Assembly: GCF_003201975.1 (NCBI RefSeq)
Contig: NZ_QJJQ01000001.1
Coordinates: 434,001 to 498,000, forward strand
Direction: 5' to 3'
Origin: Pseudogracilibacillus auburnensis
Lineage (GTDB): Bacteria; Bacillota; Bacilli; Bacillales; Amphibacillaceae
DNA length: 64,000 bases
Shown: one piece after another, positions 36,494-45,946 of the stretch
How the letters are laid out: the number at the start of each line of letters is the position of its first letter
How positions within the stretch are numbered: the stretch's first letter is position 1
Program-made: the position numbers and the translations under genes
The notes under the pieces: model-generated
Told to the model about the DNA's origin: nothing
What the model saw: only the letters and a program-made list of their open reading frames with translations
The model's database searches: none

Positions 36494-37207
36494 TTGCTTA
36501 CAATTAATAACTTAGTCAAACATCGCGGAACCCAAGAAATCTTATCAGGTATCAGTTTTACAGCTAGACCAGGCAGAGTAACTGGTTTTTTAGGTCCAAA
36601 TGGGGCAGGTAAAAGTTCTACACTTCGCATCCTACTTGGATTAGATCGTGCCACCTCAGGGAGTGCACTAATTGATGGAAAGCCATTTGCAGAATTACAT
36701 AATCCTTTAGCAACAGTAGGTGCTGCACTTGATGGATTTGGAGCTCATCGAATGAGAACAGGACGAGCACACTTACGTTGGATTGCTCGTGCCGCAGGAT
36801 TGTCTCGCTCACGTGTCGAGGAAGTTTTGGAAATAGTAGGGCTAACTCATGCAGCTGGGAAAAGAGTCGGAAATTATTCCCTTGGTATGGGGAGAAGACT
36901 TGGAATGGCGGCTGCACTACTTGGTGATCCAAAAATATTAGTTTTAGATGAACCCGTAAATGGGCTCGACCCAGAAGGAATTCGTTGGATTCGGACATTT
37001 TTACGCGAACGTGCTACGTCTGGAAAAACGGTGTTACTATCCAGTCATCTAATGGGAGAGCTTGCAGAGACTGTTGATGATGTGGTGATTATTCATCATG
37101 GAAAAGTCGTTGCAGATGGAACACTGGAAGAAGTAATAAGTAACCATTCCACGCTGGAGGAAGCCTTTTTTGCCTTGACATCTGAAAGTGCAGGTGGTGT
37201 TGTATGA
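36494..37207 (+). CDS. ABC transporter ATP-binding protein
   Basis: About 238 residues from a TTG at 36494 with GGAAG upstream; an in-frame GTG at 36485 sits inside that site. Walker A GFLGPNGAGKSSTLRI, signature NYSLGMGRRLGMAAALLG, Walker B ILVLDEPVNGLDPEG, switch His in SSHLMGEL. The sequence, rich in Arg/Ala/Gly (IARAAGLSRSRVEEVLEIVG), resembles actinobacterial drug-exporter ATPases more than neighbouring Bacillus proteins. It overlaps the permease start by four bases. Confidence 0.9.
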   Translation: MLTINNLVKHRGTQEILSGISFTARPGRVTGFLGPNGAGKSSTLRILLGLDRATSGSALIDGKPFAELHNPLATVGAALDGFGAHRMRTGRAHLRWIARAAGLSRSRVEEVLEIVGLTHAAGKRVGNYSLGMGRRLGMAAALLGDPKILVLDEPVNGLDPEGIRWIRTFLRERATSGKTVLLSSHLMGELAETVDDVVIIHHGKVVADGTLEEVISNHSTLEEAFFALTSESAGGVV

Positions 37208-37953
37208 GAGCATTCAACGCGGAACTATCTAAATTGTTCTCCCTTCCGGGCATTTGGCTTGCCTTTCTTATTGGAGCATTTGCCCCAGCGATCATTGCTA
37301 CCTTGGACAGCATGGCAGAAAAAGAGGATATTATAGCTGGGGCTAGCACACGGCTATCGGAAGTTGGCTATATAGGATTAGGTCTTGGTGTGCAAGGTAT
37401 CATTATTCTTGGTGTCCTTGCTGTCAGTAGTGAATATTTGACAGAGAGCAGTGAATCTGGTGGAGGGAATCAGATTACAACGAGTTTAACTGTTATCTCA
37501 TCCAGATTTCATTTTTTGCTGGCAAAAGCAGGTGCTGTGACAGTGATCAGCGTATTTCTGTCTATTGTTGCCATTATAACAACAGTGTCAGCAACAAACC
37601 TTATTCTTGGCGAATATGCACCAGCATTTGAAGCATCTAAACTGATCGGCGCGGTTTGTTACTGGACTTTTACTGCTCTTTTAGCATTTGGGATTACTAT
37701 TCTAACAAAGAGTGGCATTATCCCGCTTGCTGTGCTCATGATAAACTCATCTGTTGTGACAGTCTCTTACCTCCTTACTAAGGTTACAAAGTTAGCGTTT
37801 TACTTACCAGATATGGCTGGTCTTGATATGTTTATGTTTACGAGCGACAGATTTCACACCCCATTCACAGGTGGTTTAATCATGTTTGCTTGGGTAGCCG
37901 TTCTTTTTATTGTAGCAGCTATTGTATTCCATAGAAGGGACGTTGCATCATGA
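37204..37953 (+). CDS. ABC-2 type permease, first of two
   Basis: 249 residues, about six membrane segments. Begins AFNAELSKLFSLPGIWLAFL; the loop EYLTESSESGGGNQITTSLT stands where exporters of this type carry the coupling motif. Overlaps the next permease gene by four bases, so both subunits are made in equal amounts, as in LanEG-type immunity exporters. Confidence 0.85.
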   Translation: MRAFNAELSKLFSLPGIWLAFLIGAFAPAIIATLDSMAEKEDIIAGASTRLSEVGYIGLGLGVQGIIILGVLAVSSEYLTESSESGGGNQITTSLTVISSRFHFLLAKAGAVTVISVFLSIVAIITTVSATNLILGEYAPAFEASKLIGAVCYWTFTALLAFGITILTKSGIIPLAVLMINSSVVTVSYLLTKVTKLAFYLPDMAGLDMFMFTSDRFHTPFTGGLIMFAWVAVLFIVAAIVFHRRDVAS

Positions 37954-38708
37954 GTGTTTCATCTAGTAGAAAGATAACACAAATCCTTGACGCTGAACTG
38001 GATAAATTAGTTACATTACCAGTGATATGGCTCACTCTTATTAGCACATTCATTATTAATTTGGCTTTAACCATAGCTTTTACTTCTGCTGCTCTACAAT
38101 GGGGAGCAGGTACGCAAAGTATCCTGAAGACAGGGCTTGCTTCTATGGGATATCTTCAAGCAGGATTCATTATTCTTGGTATCTTAGCTACTTGTTCGGA
38201 GTATACGGGGGGACAGATTCGAACTACTTTAACTACGATACCTTGGCGGGGGGTTCAATTATTCACGAAGCATATGGCATTGGCAATTATGACCATTCCC
38301 GTGGCGTTTATTATTGCTGCATCAGGTGTACTATATGCTTTTATGATGATGAGAGACACAGCAGTAGCGATTGAAATAGACAAATTGATAAAAACATTAG
38401 TAGGTGTAACAGGCTATTTAACATTAACCACAATTCTTAGTGCAGCTATAGGTGCTTTTCTAAGACGAACTACTTCTGCTTTAATGGTACTGCTTAGTTA
38501 TTATTTCGTTGTCAGTCCATTGGTAAGAGATTTTCTTCCTAGTAGTAAGAATTATTTTCCGGATACGGCAGGATCTTCTATGTATATGCTGCCTTCCTCT
38601 GATGAAATAAATGTCCTTACACCAATGCAGGGGACAGGTGTTTTACTGTTATGGACACTGCTCTTTATTATAGTAGCTATTGCATTTTACCGTAAACGAG
38701 ACGCCTAA
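37950..38708 (+). CDS. ABC-2 type permease, second of two
   Basis: 252 residues with six membrane segments, clearly homologous to the preceding permease (AELDKLVTLPVIWLTLI; EYTGGQIRTTLTTIPWRGVQ). The pair plus one ATPase and a two-component system makes a five-gene operon like the lantibiotic-responsive Cpr/LanFEG systems. Substrate unproven. Confidence 0.85.
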   Translation: MSVSSSRKITQILDAELDKLVTLPVIWLTLISTFIINLALTIAFTSAALQWGAGTQSILKTGLASMGYLQAGFIILGILATCSEYTGGQIRTTLTTIPWRGVQLFTKHMALAIMTIPVAFIIAASGVLYAFMMMRDTAVAIEIDKLIKTLVGVTGYLTLTTILSAAIGAFLRRTTSALMVLLSYYFVVSPLVRDFLPSSKNYFPDTAGSSMYMLPSSDEINVLTPMQGTGVLLLWTLLFIIVAIAFYRKRDA

Positions 38709-38766
38709 GCTTAAGTTTCATCAATTAGATAAGATAAAGAAATGAATTTATTGAGATGGAGACCAA

Positions 38767-39021
38767 TCATCCCTTCATTTCTCTAGATTTCTTAATGCCC
38801 TTTGCCAAAGTTTCTATTAATACCAGCTCTTTTTCAGTAAAATCATCCATCTTTTCATCTACATCTAGTGCCATTAACTGTATTATTATTGGGTGAAAAA
38901 ACTTATCAACAAATAGCGATACAAGATCATAAAATACTTGTATGCTAGGGTGTTGCCATATATATTCTGTTCCTATTAGACCAGAAACAGTCAAAGAAAA
39001 ACGTACTATGTGGTTATACAA
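38767..39021 (-). pseudogene. Probable C-terminal fragment of a TetR-type regulator
   Basis: 84 codons, acidic helical tail: IQVFYDLVSLFVDKFFHPII, then MDDFTEKELVLIETLAKGI. No DNA-binding domain and no ribosome-binding site at the apparent start. TetR assignment rests only on the helical pattern and size. Confidence 0.35.
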
Positions 39022-39164
39022 TTCCTGTTGTAATGTTTATACAACAAAAGATACTGCCGTGCAGCAATAAAAAAAAACGTTTTCTGGCAGTGTGGTACCG
39101 ACCCCTGAAAGTTGGAGTGAAAATGATCTTCCCTTTCCAAACGACGGTTTAAATAGCCACGGTC

Positions 39165-39198
39165 TTGACATCCGAAAATATACTGAGTATACTTTCGG
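39165..39198 (+). promoter_or_regulatory. Promoter with overlapping palindrome for VOC-HxlR operon
   Basis: TTGACA (39165-39170), 17-base spacer, TATACT (39188-39193). A palindrome CCGAAAATATACT-G-AGTATACTTTCGG covers spacer and -10 (39172-39198), so a bound repressor would block RNA polymerase. The HxlR protein encoded downstream is the likely binder. Confidence 0.65.
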
Positions 39199-39229
39199 TA
39201 TCGAACAATATAAAAGGGAGTGGTGTAAT

Positions 39230-39583
39230 ATGTATAAACCTGGTTTTACACTTTGGTACAGTGTCAGTGATGTTGAACGTACATTGGAGTTTTATACGGA
39301 GAAGTTAGGGTTTGAAATGGATTCGTATGACAAAGAGAATGGGATGGGAAGTGTGCATACGAATACGAAAGAATGTTATATTGGGTTTTCAGAAGCTGAG
39401 CAAGTTGTTCCTTCCACAGCAGCTGCAGTATTCGAAGTAGAGGACATTGATGCTGCAGTCAAAAAATTGACGGAGAAGGGGATTGTGTTTAACGGTGAGG
39501 TTTCCACCATTCCAGAATATGTTAAGTTGATTTCATTCAAAGATCCGGACGGTCATCACATGGAGTTATCTCAAACACTATAA
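39230..39583 (+). CDS. VOC-family protein
   Basis: 117 residues from ATG 39230 after AAAGGGAGTGG; longer upstream frame overlaps the promoter and is rejected. Glyoxalase/bleomycin-resistance fold: LWYSVSDVERTLEFYTEKLG at the start and ISFKDPDGHHMELSQ with the metal-ligand Glu at the end. First gene of an operon with HxlR, overlapping by one base (TAATG). Confidence 0.82.
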   Translation: MYKPGFTLWYSVSDVERTLEFYTEKLGFEMDSYDKENGMGSVHTNTKECYIGFSEAEQVVPSTAAAVFEVEDIDAAVKKLTEKGIVFNGEVSTIPEYVKLISFKDPDGHHMELSQTL

Positions 39584-40146
39584 TGGAAAAAGAAGTTCAG
39601 GTTATACACATCATGAAAGAACTTTCGGGAAGGTGGACCATTCCAATTCTATTGTCTCTCGACAAATCAGGAGGAAGGTTCACACCATTAAAGAATACCC
39701 TACAAATTTCTCCATCCAGACTAAGCAGCAATTTGAAGACGATGACAGAAGCGGGGCTTATTCAGCACTTGTCTCCTTTTGAGCGAAACCACCCGTTGCT
39801 TCCGGAATACGAGCTTACCGAAAAAGGGCGCTTCATGAAAGAAGTTGCCCTGGTAATTTCAAACGCTGAATATCGTCTGAATCAAGGATTCCTTGCTGCT
39901 AAAGCTTGGAATTGGCCGGTGTTAATCGCGCTTTATTATCAATATCATGAATTCAATGCTATACGTCAATTATTGCAGACAGTAACGCCTCGTATACTTT
40001 CCAAACGGCTCGGTGAGCTTTATGAAAAAGGTTTGTTGGAGAAAACACTAATTACAAATCCAAGACCGAAGTATACGTATGCATTAAGTAGTAATACGGA
40101 GCCGATTATTCGAAGTACAAATAGTAATCTGTCCGCATTACTTTAA
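39583..40146 (+). CDS. Tandem HxlR-type regulator
   Basis: 187 residues, about twice a normal HxlR protein. First winged helix: ELSGRWTIPILLSLDKSGGR, LKNTLQISPSRLSSNLKTM, EAGLIQHL, YELTEKGRFM. Second, more diverged: NWPVLIALYYQYHEFNAIRQ, VTPRILSKRLGELYEKGLLE, PKYTYALSS. Single-chain fused dimers would mimic the homodimers that other HxlR proteins form. It has no Cys, so a thiol switch as in YodB/HypR is not possible. Confidence 0.8.
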   Translation: MEKEVQVIHIMKELSGRWTIPILLSLDKSGGRFTPLKNTLQISPSRLSSNLKTMTEAGLIQHLSPFERNHPLLPEYELTEKGRFMKEVALVISNAEYRLNQGFLAAKAWNWPVLIALYYQYHEFNAIRQLLQTVTPRILSKRLGELYEKGLLEKTLITNPRPKYTYALSSNTEPIIRSTNSNLSALL

Positions 40147-40572
40147 GTTCGTCTCTTACGAAATGAAAGAATTTCTTATTGTATACTCAACTTTCGCAGG
40201 CTGATAACAGGCATAGATACATTGAAATAGTTAGGTGAATTTGCCATCTATTGTTGTAGTTGACTTTCGATTAACTTTTGAATTCCACTATTCGTATGTT
40301 TAATGGCTTCATCAAGCATCTCGATTACTTACTGAAAGGCGGCAGCCCAATCAAGTTCATAGATGTCATCCAATATTCATAAAACATCCCTGCCAAGGTT
40401 CGTCACTACTAGCAGTTTTGGTGATAAAGCACAATTATGTAAAAAAATGATGGTGTGACTAATTAAGGCATTGGATAAACGACTTTGAAATCCCTTCAGG
40501 AGTTTCAACAGGGATTTCGTTGTTTTGATGAAGACTTTGATATCTTAACGTAACTAATTTATGTTTCTCTTA

Positions 40573-40730
40573 GAGCGAAAGTTGATAACTTAATCGTAAC
40601 AGAAATGACCCCAAATCATGTTCAAAAATGGCAATTAGCGTTATCTAAAAAGAAGTATCGTTCTTCTTATATTAGAAATGTTCAGGGGTTGTCTTCCATC
40701 GCAATGGATCGAGTTGTTGTTTTTAGTTCA
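40573..40730 (+). pseudogene. Phage-type integrase fragment
   Basis: KVDNLIVTEMTPNHVQKWQL, then SKKKYRSSYIRNVQGLSSIA, the core-binding (SAM-like) domain of a tyrosine recombinase. No catalytic domain follows. The rest of 40150-40570 is gene-less except for a helical scrap on the minus strand near 40260-40350 (IEMLDEAIKHTNSGIQKLIE). Confidence 0.5.
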
Positions 40731-41909
40731 TTAAAATTGGTGATCCTCCATAACATTTTTATTTAAGTAGAAAGAATATCTGATAAAAATAAATGCGAGT
40801 ATGATGAATAATCCACCAATCCAGCTTAAATTTACTATATTCGTATATTGAATAATGATCCCTCCTAATGCAGAGCCTAGCATCATTCCCACATTCATTA
40901 ATGCGGTATTAAAACTGAGTACTGTTTCAGAGGATTGTGGTTTTAGTGAAATCAAGTAAAATTGCTTTGCTGGTGTCGTTGTCCATGTCGCTACTCCCCA
41001 AAAAGCTAATGTGACAAATACCCCCACTGCCCCGTACTGGGTAAATGATAGTACAAACAAAGAAATGATATGAACACATAAACTCAATGATATCGTTCGA
41101 TTAGGTCCCCATCTATCTACCGCATATCCTCCAAAGCGTGAACCAATAAAAGCAAAAGTGCCTAAAACAAATAAAGCGATACTTGTCATTTCTATAGAAA
41201 AACTAGCAGTATGACTTAATAATGGAGCAATATAGGCAAACACCATGGTATATCCTAAAATCCAAAAAATCGTTGTCATTAAACCAGTAAGGACTCGTTT
41301 ATCTTTTATAATTTGTAACTGTTGTTTAAATGGCATCGGTTGGTTTCCTTCTATAGCTGGCAATAATTTGTAAAGTCCTATCAATAAAAAAACGGTGCCA
41401 AACGCAATGATTAAAAAAATATAATGCCAATCAAAATATCCAGCTAAAAATGTTCCAATAGGCACTCCAAGTACTAAGGAAACAGTGAAACCTGTAATCA
41501 CTGTTGCCATAGCACTACCTCTTTTTTCTGGAACTGCAATTTGAGCAGCGTAATTCGTTGCAACAACGATATATAGCCCTCCACTCATCGCCATAATGAC
41601 TCTTGATAACATAAGAAAAATATAATTGTAACTAAAAAATGCGACAAGGTTACCTAGAATAAAAATAAAGATAGCGTATAAAAGTACTTTTTTACGATCA
41701 AACTTAGACGTTAACATAACCAAGACTAATGCTCCAATGGCATAAGATAAAGAATAAATCGTGATCAACTGACCAGCTATTGAAATAGAAACATCCAATT
41801 CAAAAGAAATCAGTTCTAAAATTCCCGAAACAACAAACTCTGCTGTTCCTGTTACAAAAGCTCCTAAAGCTAACAGAATAATTGTTAGTTGATTTATATT
41901 TTTTTTCAT
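40731..41909 (-). CDS. MFS transporter, DHA1 family
   Basis: 392 residues from ATG 41909 after AAGGAGATG; the longer frame overlaps the LysR start. Twelve membrane segments. ALGAFVTGTAEFVVSGILEL is the AraJ/PbuE-like first helix, and SKFDRKKVLLYAIFIF the loop 2-3 motif. Exporters of this group handle sugars, purines or drugs. Divergent to a LysR gene which likely controls it. Confidence 0.87.
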   Translation of the reverse strand: MKKNINQLTIILLALGAFVTGTAEFVVSGILELISFELDVSISIAGQLITIYSLSYAIGALVLVMLTSKFDRKKVLLYAIFIFILGNLVAFFSYNYIFLMLSRVIMAMSGGLYIVVATNYAAQIAVPEKRGSAMATVITGFTVSLVLGVPIGTFLAGYFDWHYIFLIIAFGTVFLLIGLYKLLPAIEGNQPMPFKQQLQIIKDKRVLTGLMTTIFWILGYTMVFAYIAPLLSHTASFSIEMTSIALFVLGTFAFIGSRFGGYAVDRWGPNRTISLSLCVHIISLFVLSFTQYGAVGVFVTLAFWGVATWTTTPAKQFYLISLKPQSSETVLSFNTALMNVGMMLGSALGGIIIQYTNIVNLSWIGGLFIILAFIFIRYSFYLNKNVMEDHQF

Positions 41910-42009
41910 TTTGTACATCTCCTTATAGTTAAAACGTTGTCTTAATTTTAAGTCTCGTGTTAACATAAGTAAAATTGATGTTTTTAATGAAGGAGATGAG
42001 TAATTACTC

Positions 42010-42879
42010 ATGACTATTGTGCGGTACGAAATCATTGCAAAAGTAGTCGAGCTAGGAAGCTTTACAGAAACTGCTGAAACATTAAATATGACTCAATCAG
42101 CTGTGAGTCATGCAGTTGCGAGTTTAGAGTCAGAATGGGGTGTCTCCTTATTAATTCGTGATCGCAAAAAAGGAATCACACTTACAGAGATAGGGCAAAA
42201 AATCCTTCCGCATCTTCGAGAGATATTAAAAAGAGTGGAAATCATTAACCAGGAAATTGCGTTTACAAACAATTTGGAAACGGGTATTATTCGTATCGGT
42301 ACTTTTGCAAGTGCTTCTTCTTGTTTATTGCCTAAATTGCTCGCAAAATTTCAGAAAAAACATCCTAAGATCGAATTTAAGTTTTTCGAGGGAACTTATG
42401 AAGAGATTACGGAATGGTTGAGTTCAGGTATTATTGACATTGGGTTTGTCGTAAAAGGAAAATCGAATCCAGATTTTGATCTGATTCCTCTCATAAGAGA
42501 TAACATGGTAGTAGCTTTTCATCCAGAACACAGATTTCTAGACAAAGAAACAGTGAATATGGAAGATTTAGTGGAAGAATCTTTTATTATGCCAACAGGG
42601 ATGTATCAATCACATGTTGAGGAATTATTTGAAGAAGCACAAATGAAACCATCGATTCTTTTTGAAGTGCACGACTGTACAACCATCGCTAATATGGTAC
42701 AAGAAGGACTTGGTGTTACGATTGGTCCAGAACTATTTTTAAAGACCCAACAAAATATAAAGGTTAGCAAACTAAATATTAACAATAGCCGTGAAGTTGC
42801 ACTTGCTTGTCATTCTATTGCAAATGCCTCCCCAGCAGTAAAGGAATTTCTTCATGTTGCAAAAGACGTCTTTCACTGA
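42010..42879 (+). CDS. LysR-family transcriptional regulator
   Basis: 289 residues: winged helix (AKVVELGSFTETAETLNMTQ, SAVSHAVASLESEWGVSLL) and a periplasmic-binding-like effector domain beginning IRIGTFASASSCLLPKLL. AAGGAGATG lies 11 bases before the ATG at 42010. Divergent to the MFS gene, the standard arrangement for a LysR-controlled exporter. Confidence 0.88.
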   Translation: MTIVRYEIIAKVVELGSFTETAETLNMTQSAVSHAVASLESEWGVSLLIRDRKKGITLTEIGQKILPHLREILKRVEIINQEIAFTNNLETGIIRIGTFASASSCLLPKLLAKFQKKHPKIEFKFFEGTYEEITEWLSSGIIDIGFVVKGKSNPDFDLIPLIRDNMVVAFHPEHRFLDKETVNMEDLVEESFIMPTGMYQSHVEELFEEAQMKPSILFEVHDCTTIANMVQEGLGVTIGPELFLKTQQNIKVSKLNINNSREVALACHSIANASPAVKEFLHVAKDVFH

Positions 42880-42959
42880 AAATAAAAAAGGTGGAAAGTC
42901 AGCATGTTAAAACTTTACTACTAAATATACTATTTGAAATATAATTCTTTATAAAAATC

Positions 42960-42996
42960 CCAAGTCACCCACAGTTATAGTAACTTGGTATTTTTA
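42960..42996 (+). terminator. Possible LysR terminator
   Basis: CCAAGT and ACTTGG form a short stem followed by a T-rich tail. Nothing else is seen in 42880-43117. Confidence 0.4.
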
Positions 42997-43117
42997 TCTT
43001 TGTGCTTTATTTGTCTAAGAATAATAATAAGATAATGAAAGGGTATTGCTTAAAGAATTAATTTTTCTCAATAGACACGCTAGTTCTTTATCAGTTGCAA
43101 CTGTATATTTTTATGTG

Positions 43118-44452
43118 TTAAACATCCTTTATTCTTTTATTGTTTTTTAATAAGTAAGTTCCGACTAACAATACTGTCGTTCCTTCAGTAATTGGGAAAA
43201 CCCACCAAATCAATGTCGGACCAAAAAGTTTTGGAAGGATGATTAATAAAGGAATGAATAAAATAACACTTCTTAAAAGCGTAATAATTGTTGCCATACG
43301 GATTCTTTCAATCGATTGGAAAAACTCCATTAATACCATGTTAATACCAAAGAAAATATATCCTAGTGCAAAGTAACCAAAACCAGATACCGCTAAACCT
43401 CGACCTTTATTAATATCCCCGCCAAATACCGACATAATCGGGCCAGGAAATAAAAATGCAAAGATCGCAATTACAAGCCCAATGCCAATCCCTGTTTTGA
43501 TTGCAATTTTCAGCAAACCATCGACACGGTCCATCAAACGAGCACCATAGTGGTAACTTGATAACGGTTGAAGAGCCATTCCAATACCGAAGAAAATCAT
43601 CATTAATACTACATGTAAATAGTTTACCATCGCATAGGCTGTAACTCCTTCAGTTCCTAAATAATATAGAAATGTCACATTATAAAGTACGACCATAATC
43701 GCTACTGTACTTTCAACGACAAAACTAGGGAAACCAATACCTACTATTTTTACAATATCTTTTTTATCTACAAATTTCCCAACGAATTTTAAGTAACTTC
43801 CCTTTCTAAAAAAGTGCGAGCTTAGTACAATTACACCGATTACTGTTGAAAGAACTGTCGCAAGCGCAACCCCTGTCACACCATACTCCCAAACGAAAAT
43901 AAAGAAGTAGTTGAAAATAATATTTAAAATCGAAGTCACAACTAAACCAGCCATTGCAAGTTTCGGGTTTCCATCATTACGGATAAAAATGCTTAATAAG
44001 TTTTCAATTGTATAGATCATACCGAACACCAAAATGATATATAAATACTCTTTAGCATAAGGATATGTTTGATCATTTGCACCAAATAAATAAGCGATAT
44101 TCTCCATTTGGATTAATAATACAGTCGTTATAATCATAACAATCAAAAACATTAGTACAAAAGATAATGTAAATACTTTACGAGCTTTCTCTACATCGTT
44201 TCTTCCAAGAGAGACTGAATATAATGTTGCTCCCCCCATTCCAATCCACAGTGAGATTGAAAGCAATACTGAAAAAATAGGGACAGCAATGTTGACACCA
44301 GCTAAAGCAGTTGGACCTACACCTTGACTGACAAAAATACCGTCAATCAAAATATTTACCGACATGAGTAACGTTCCAATCATCGCGGGAAATAAATATG
44401 ATACAAACAGCAGCCCAAGTGGACGTGTTTCAATTTTTAATGCTTTTTCCAT
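43118..44452 (-). CDS. MATE-family multidrug efflux protein
   Basis: 444 residues with twelve membrane segments in two homologous halves. PAMIGTLLMSVNILIDGIFVSQGVG and ALAGVNIAVPIFSVL are the first-half signature; GIGMALQPLSSYHYGAR lies in the second half. Sodium- or proton-driven drug export. Paired with a divergent MerR regulator 319 bases away. Confidence 0.88.
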   Translation of the reverse strand: MEKALKIETRPLGLLFVSYLFPAMIGTLLMSVNILIDGIFVSQGVGPTALAGVNIAVPIFSVLLSISLWIGMGGATLYSVSLGRNDVEKARKVFTLSFVLMFLIVMIITTVLLIQMENIAYLFGANDQTYPYAKEYLYIILVFGMIYTIENLLSIFIRNDGNPKLAMAGLVVTSILNIIFNYFFIFVWEYGVTGVALATVLSTVIGVIVLSSHFFRKGSYLKFVGKFVDKKDIVKIVGIGFPSFVVESTVAIMVVLYNVTFLYYLGTEGVTAYAMVNYLHVVLMMIFFGIGMALQPLSSYHYGARLMDRVDGLLKIAIKTGIGIGLVIAIFAFLFPGPIMSVFGGDINKGRGLAVSGFGYFALGYIFFGINMVLMEFFQSIERIRMATIITLLRSVILFIPLLIILPKLFGPTLIWWVFPITEGTTVLLVGTYLLKNNKRIKDV

Positions 44453-44732
44453 CTCCGACTATTTCCTTTCCTCTTATTATTCTTGATTATAATTCGGTCA
44501 TGGCACTCAAAGGTGACTTTTATAAAGCCGCTTTTTTCATCATTCCAAGCTATTTTATCGCCCTTTATTTAACGAAAAGCATGCACTTCTAGCATCGCTT
44601 CACGTCAAATATCAGCCTGAAAAATTTCATTACAATATGCTCATCAACAAGAACACCTTAAAAAATTTCCTTCACAAAAGGGGTAAGAGCCAAAACCTTT
44701 CAATTTTTATCGTGAATAATTATAATTTAATG

Positions 44733-44749
44733 TATATAGTAACTATATA
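44733..44749 (+). promoter_or_regulatory. MerR-type palindrome before the MATE-linked regulator
   Basis: TATATAGTAACTATATA, 8-base perfect arms around one base, the same 8-1-8 geometry as at 14331. It lies 22 bases before the regulator start. Confidence 0.5.
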
Positions 44750-44770
44750 GTCAAGAGGGAGGCTTATATT

Positions 44771-45607
44771 TTGTCGAATAATTACGAAAAACATTTTACA
44801 ACCGGAGAATTTGCAAAGCTATGTAAGGTAAATAAACAAACGCTTATCTATTATGACCAAATCGGATTATTCTCTCCAATCATTAAAGATGGCAAAGGGT
44901 ATCGCTATTATTCTCTTGCACAGTATGATTATTTCAGTGTGATTGAACTATTAAAAGAGGTCGGTATGTCGCTAAAAGAAATTCAAGCTTATATGGAAAA
45001 TAAATCTCCCGAAAACTTTGTCAACCTCATGCGAAAACAAAAACTCATTTTACAAGAGAAAATCAAAGAGTTAAAACTGATTGAAAATATGATTGATACT
45101 AAAATAGAAGGAATCGAAAATGCATCTGAAATAGATTTCAATAAAATCACTATAAAACATTGCCCAAAGCGCATCTTATATTTAAGTAAACAAATTAAAA
45201 ATACGACAGAGAAGCAATTCGTAGAAGCAGTTTCTGACTTTATCGATGAACTATATCGCTCAAAATTAGATACAGGACATCCAATCGGGGCTATCGTAAA
45301 TAAAGGACAGATGGAAACTGGAGAAATCGAAAACTATTCCTATTTATATATGGAACAACCAGCCCCTATATTTGACCTTCCATACTTCGTCACAAAAGCT
45401 TGTGACTATTGTATTGGTTATCATTTTGGAGAAGTAAAACATATTTCAAAAACATATAAAAAAATGTTCGACTACATGGGAAAACATAATTATATTTTGG
45501 GGGAATTTGCTTACGAAGAATACGTTTATGATGCGGTTATTCGCGATGATGAATCGAATTATATAATGAAAATATTAATTGAAGTTCATTCAAAAAAGTC
45601 CAACTGA
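44771..45607 (+). CDS. MerR-family regulator with GyrI-like effector domain
   Basis: 278 residues, TTG start at 44771 with GAGGGAGG upstream. Winged helix TTGEFAKLCKVNKQTLIYYD and a coiled coil (about 80-120), then a GyrI/BmrR-like domain (PKRILYLSKQIKN... EEYVYDAVI) that binds lipophilic cations in BmrR and BltR. It should activate the MATE exporter. Confidence 0.87.
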   Translation: MSNNYEKHFTTGEFAKLCKVNKQTLIYYDQIGLFSPIIKDGKGYRYYSLAQYDYFSVIELLKEVGMSLKEIQAYMENKSPENFVNLMRKQKLILQEKIKELKLIENMIDTKIEGIENASEIDFNKITIKHCPKRILYLSKQIKNTTEKQFVEAVSDFIDELYRSKLDTGHPIGAIVNKGQMETGEIENYSYLYMEQPAPIFDLPYFVTKACDYCIGYHFGEVKHISKTYKKMFDYMGKHNYILGEFAYEEYVYDAVIRDDESNYIMKILIEVHSKKSN

Positions 45608-45623
45608 TCGTCAGTTGGACTTC
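45597..45623 (+). terminator. Hairpin at the stop codon of the MerR gene
   Basis: AAGTCCAACTGA and TCAGTTGGACTT with a 3-base loop; followed by a modest T-rich run. The stop codon lies in the stem. From 45624 to 45946 there is no gene. Confidence 0.6.
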
Positions 45624-45946
45624 ATTTATTGAATACGTAACCGAATTACTTACCGTAACCTTGAATCATTACTAAAACATAAAATTGGTAGTATATCAGA
45701 AGCTATACCTTTTATGAAAAACAGATATAACGTTAAAGATGAAATTGCTTTGAAATAATTGATTCATTTTAGAAATCAATTAATTATAGCTAATTCTTTT
45801 ATTGCTCTAGTAAAAAAATACAGGTAATCGGAAAATAGTGTGGAAAGAAGTTAAGAGTTTCCCCCTTAAAAATGGATAAAAAGGGACATAACTAGTATAT
45901 GTATCCTTTTTTTGTTCAACAATCGCGCCTGTTTGCTGAAGATACG

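Noticed and set aside
36618-36998. A 126-codon frame opposite the ABC ATPase
   Set aside because: Mirror of Walker and signature motifs; clearly a shadow.
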